This document shows, piece after piece, positions 4,439 through 5,073 of a DNA stretch of 5,073 bases. The translations under genes and the position numbers were made by a program. Source of the DNA: JARRLC01 sp050290865 (GTDB lineage Bacteria > Pseudomonadota > Alphaproteobacteria > Rhizobiales > Rhodomicrobiaceae); assembly GCA_050290865.1 (NCBI GenBank), contig JBNKIW010000116.1, forward strand, positions 1-5,073, written 5' to 3'. The notes below the pieces were generated by a model, which saw only the letters and a program-made list of their open reading frames with translations, had not been told where the DNA came from and searched no databases. Position 1 is the first letter of the stretch. Each line of letters opens with the position of its first letter.

Positions 4439-5023
4439 ATGAACCAAGACCCATCCGAACACCCGCTCGCGACGGCATGTACTGCTTTTATGGGCGGCCA
4501 AAAGCTGGCTGAAGGCGAATTGGCCGACGTCGCGCTGGCTGCGAATGCGCGCATTCAGGCGGCCTCGGACACAATCCTGATTTTCGTCGATGCGAGTGGC
4601 GAGCAGATCGATATCGACCTTCGCGGAACGACCGCGCAGGTTATCGCCAGACTGGCGGCTTATAGGGGCTCACAACCTGAGGTACGCAAACGCGGTCGGC
4701 CCAAGCTGGGAGTGGTGGGACGCGAGGTGACGCTGCTGCCTCGGCACTGGGACTGGCTGGCGCAGCAACCCGGAGGCGCTTCACAAGTGCTGCGACGTCT
4801 GGTCGATCAGGCGCGAAAGGCCGATGAGGGGCGCAATGCAACGCGCCTGGCGCACGAGCGCGCCTATCGCTTCATGTCGGCGCTGGCGGGCGACTATCCC
4901 GGCTTCGAGGCGGCAACGCGGGCCTTGTTTGCCGATGATCTTGCCGCGCTGGAAGAGGCAACGCAGTCATGGCCACGCGATGTGCAGGACTATGCTCTAG
5001 TACCAGGAGTCATAAATCGCTAA
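4439..5023 (+). CDS. DUF2239 family protein, possibly DNA-binding
   Basis: The 194-residue product matches DUF2239 throughout. It has an N-terminal alpha/beta part with TAFMGGQKLAEGELADVALA (15-34), ILIFVDASGEQIDIDLRGT (46-64), then GRPKLGVVGREVTLLPRHW (86-104) and LAQQPGGASQVLRRLVDQAR (107-126). A helical C-terminal part (about 133-180) follows. The function of the family is unassigned as far as I know. KRGRPK (84-89) resembles an AT-hook core. The following strand-helix-helix (REVTLLPRH, then WDWLAQQ, then GGASQVLRRLVDQARK) has the shape of a ribbon-helix-helix domain. Together they suggest a DNA-binding protein, which is inference. It has no signal peptide or membrane segment. No Shine-Dalgarno precedes the ATG and the putative promoter starts transcription at about the ATG, so a leaderless mRNA is possible. 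It is divergent from the GIY-YIG gene. Bases 5024-5073 downstream show nothing recognisable. Confidence 0.88.
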   Translation: MNQDPSEHPLATACTAFMGGQKLAEGELADVALAANARIQAASDTILIFVDASGEQIDIDLRGTTAQVIARLAAYRGSQPEVRKRGRPKLGVVGREVTLLPRHWDWLAQQPGGASQVLRRLVDQARKADEGRNATRLAHERAYRFMSALAGDYPGFEAATRALFADDLAALEEATQSWPRDVQDYALVPGVINR

Positions 5024-5073
5024 GACGGCGTCCTTTCACGCGGCGCTGGTGAACTTCGGATTTGGTCCACACG

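Overview
The window is GC-rich chromosomal-type DNA that most resembles an alphaproteobacterium. This is judged from codon usage, the gene families present, a CCA-encoding tRNA-Arg, and AT-rich islands confined to promoter regions. No rRNA or other marker fixes the genus, so the placement is an inference.

Layout from left to right. Bases 1-117 are the 3' end of an unidentified gene on the + strand, followed by a terminator-like hairpin. About 500 bases without a convincing gene follow (118-637); they hold strong inverted repeats. Next is a two-gene + strand operon: an ArsR-family repressor (638-1003) overlapping by ATGA an AHSA1/SRPBCC-fold protein (1000-1497). Convergent to it is a three-gene - strand operon. 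In transcription order it has a small four-helix membrane protein (3612-3181), a YCII/DGPF-domain protein (3156-2797) and a long ECF sigma factor of the ECF42/DUF6596 type (2793-1528). A tRNA-Arg(CCG) gene lies on the - strand at 3891-3815. The right end has a divergent pair: a small GIY-YIG nuclease-like protein (4350-4024, -) and a DUF2239 protein (4439-5023, +), sharing an 88-base AT-rich control region.

How the genes may work together. ECF42 sigma factors are known to be encoded next to DGPF/YCII proteins, and ArsR/AHSA1 pairs are a common module, so the middle of the window looks like two one-component or sigma-based regulatory modules placed tail to tail. The membrane gene leading the sigma operon has an ECF-like promoter candidate, which would fit autoregulation. 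In the right-hand pair, the DUF2239 protein carries an AT-hook-like RGRPK and a ribbon-helix-helix-like stretch. Its promoter is flanked by a repeated TTRCCCGGAY motif, so it could regulate itself and the divergent nuclease-like gene. This last idea is inference and is the most open question in the window. I did not find an integrase, transposase, CRISPR array or an obviously new multi-gene system.
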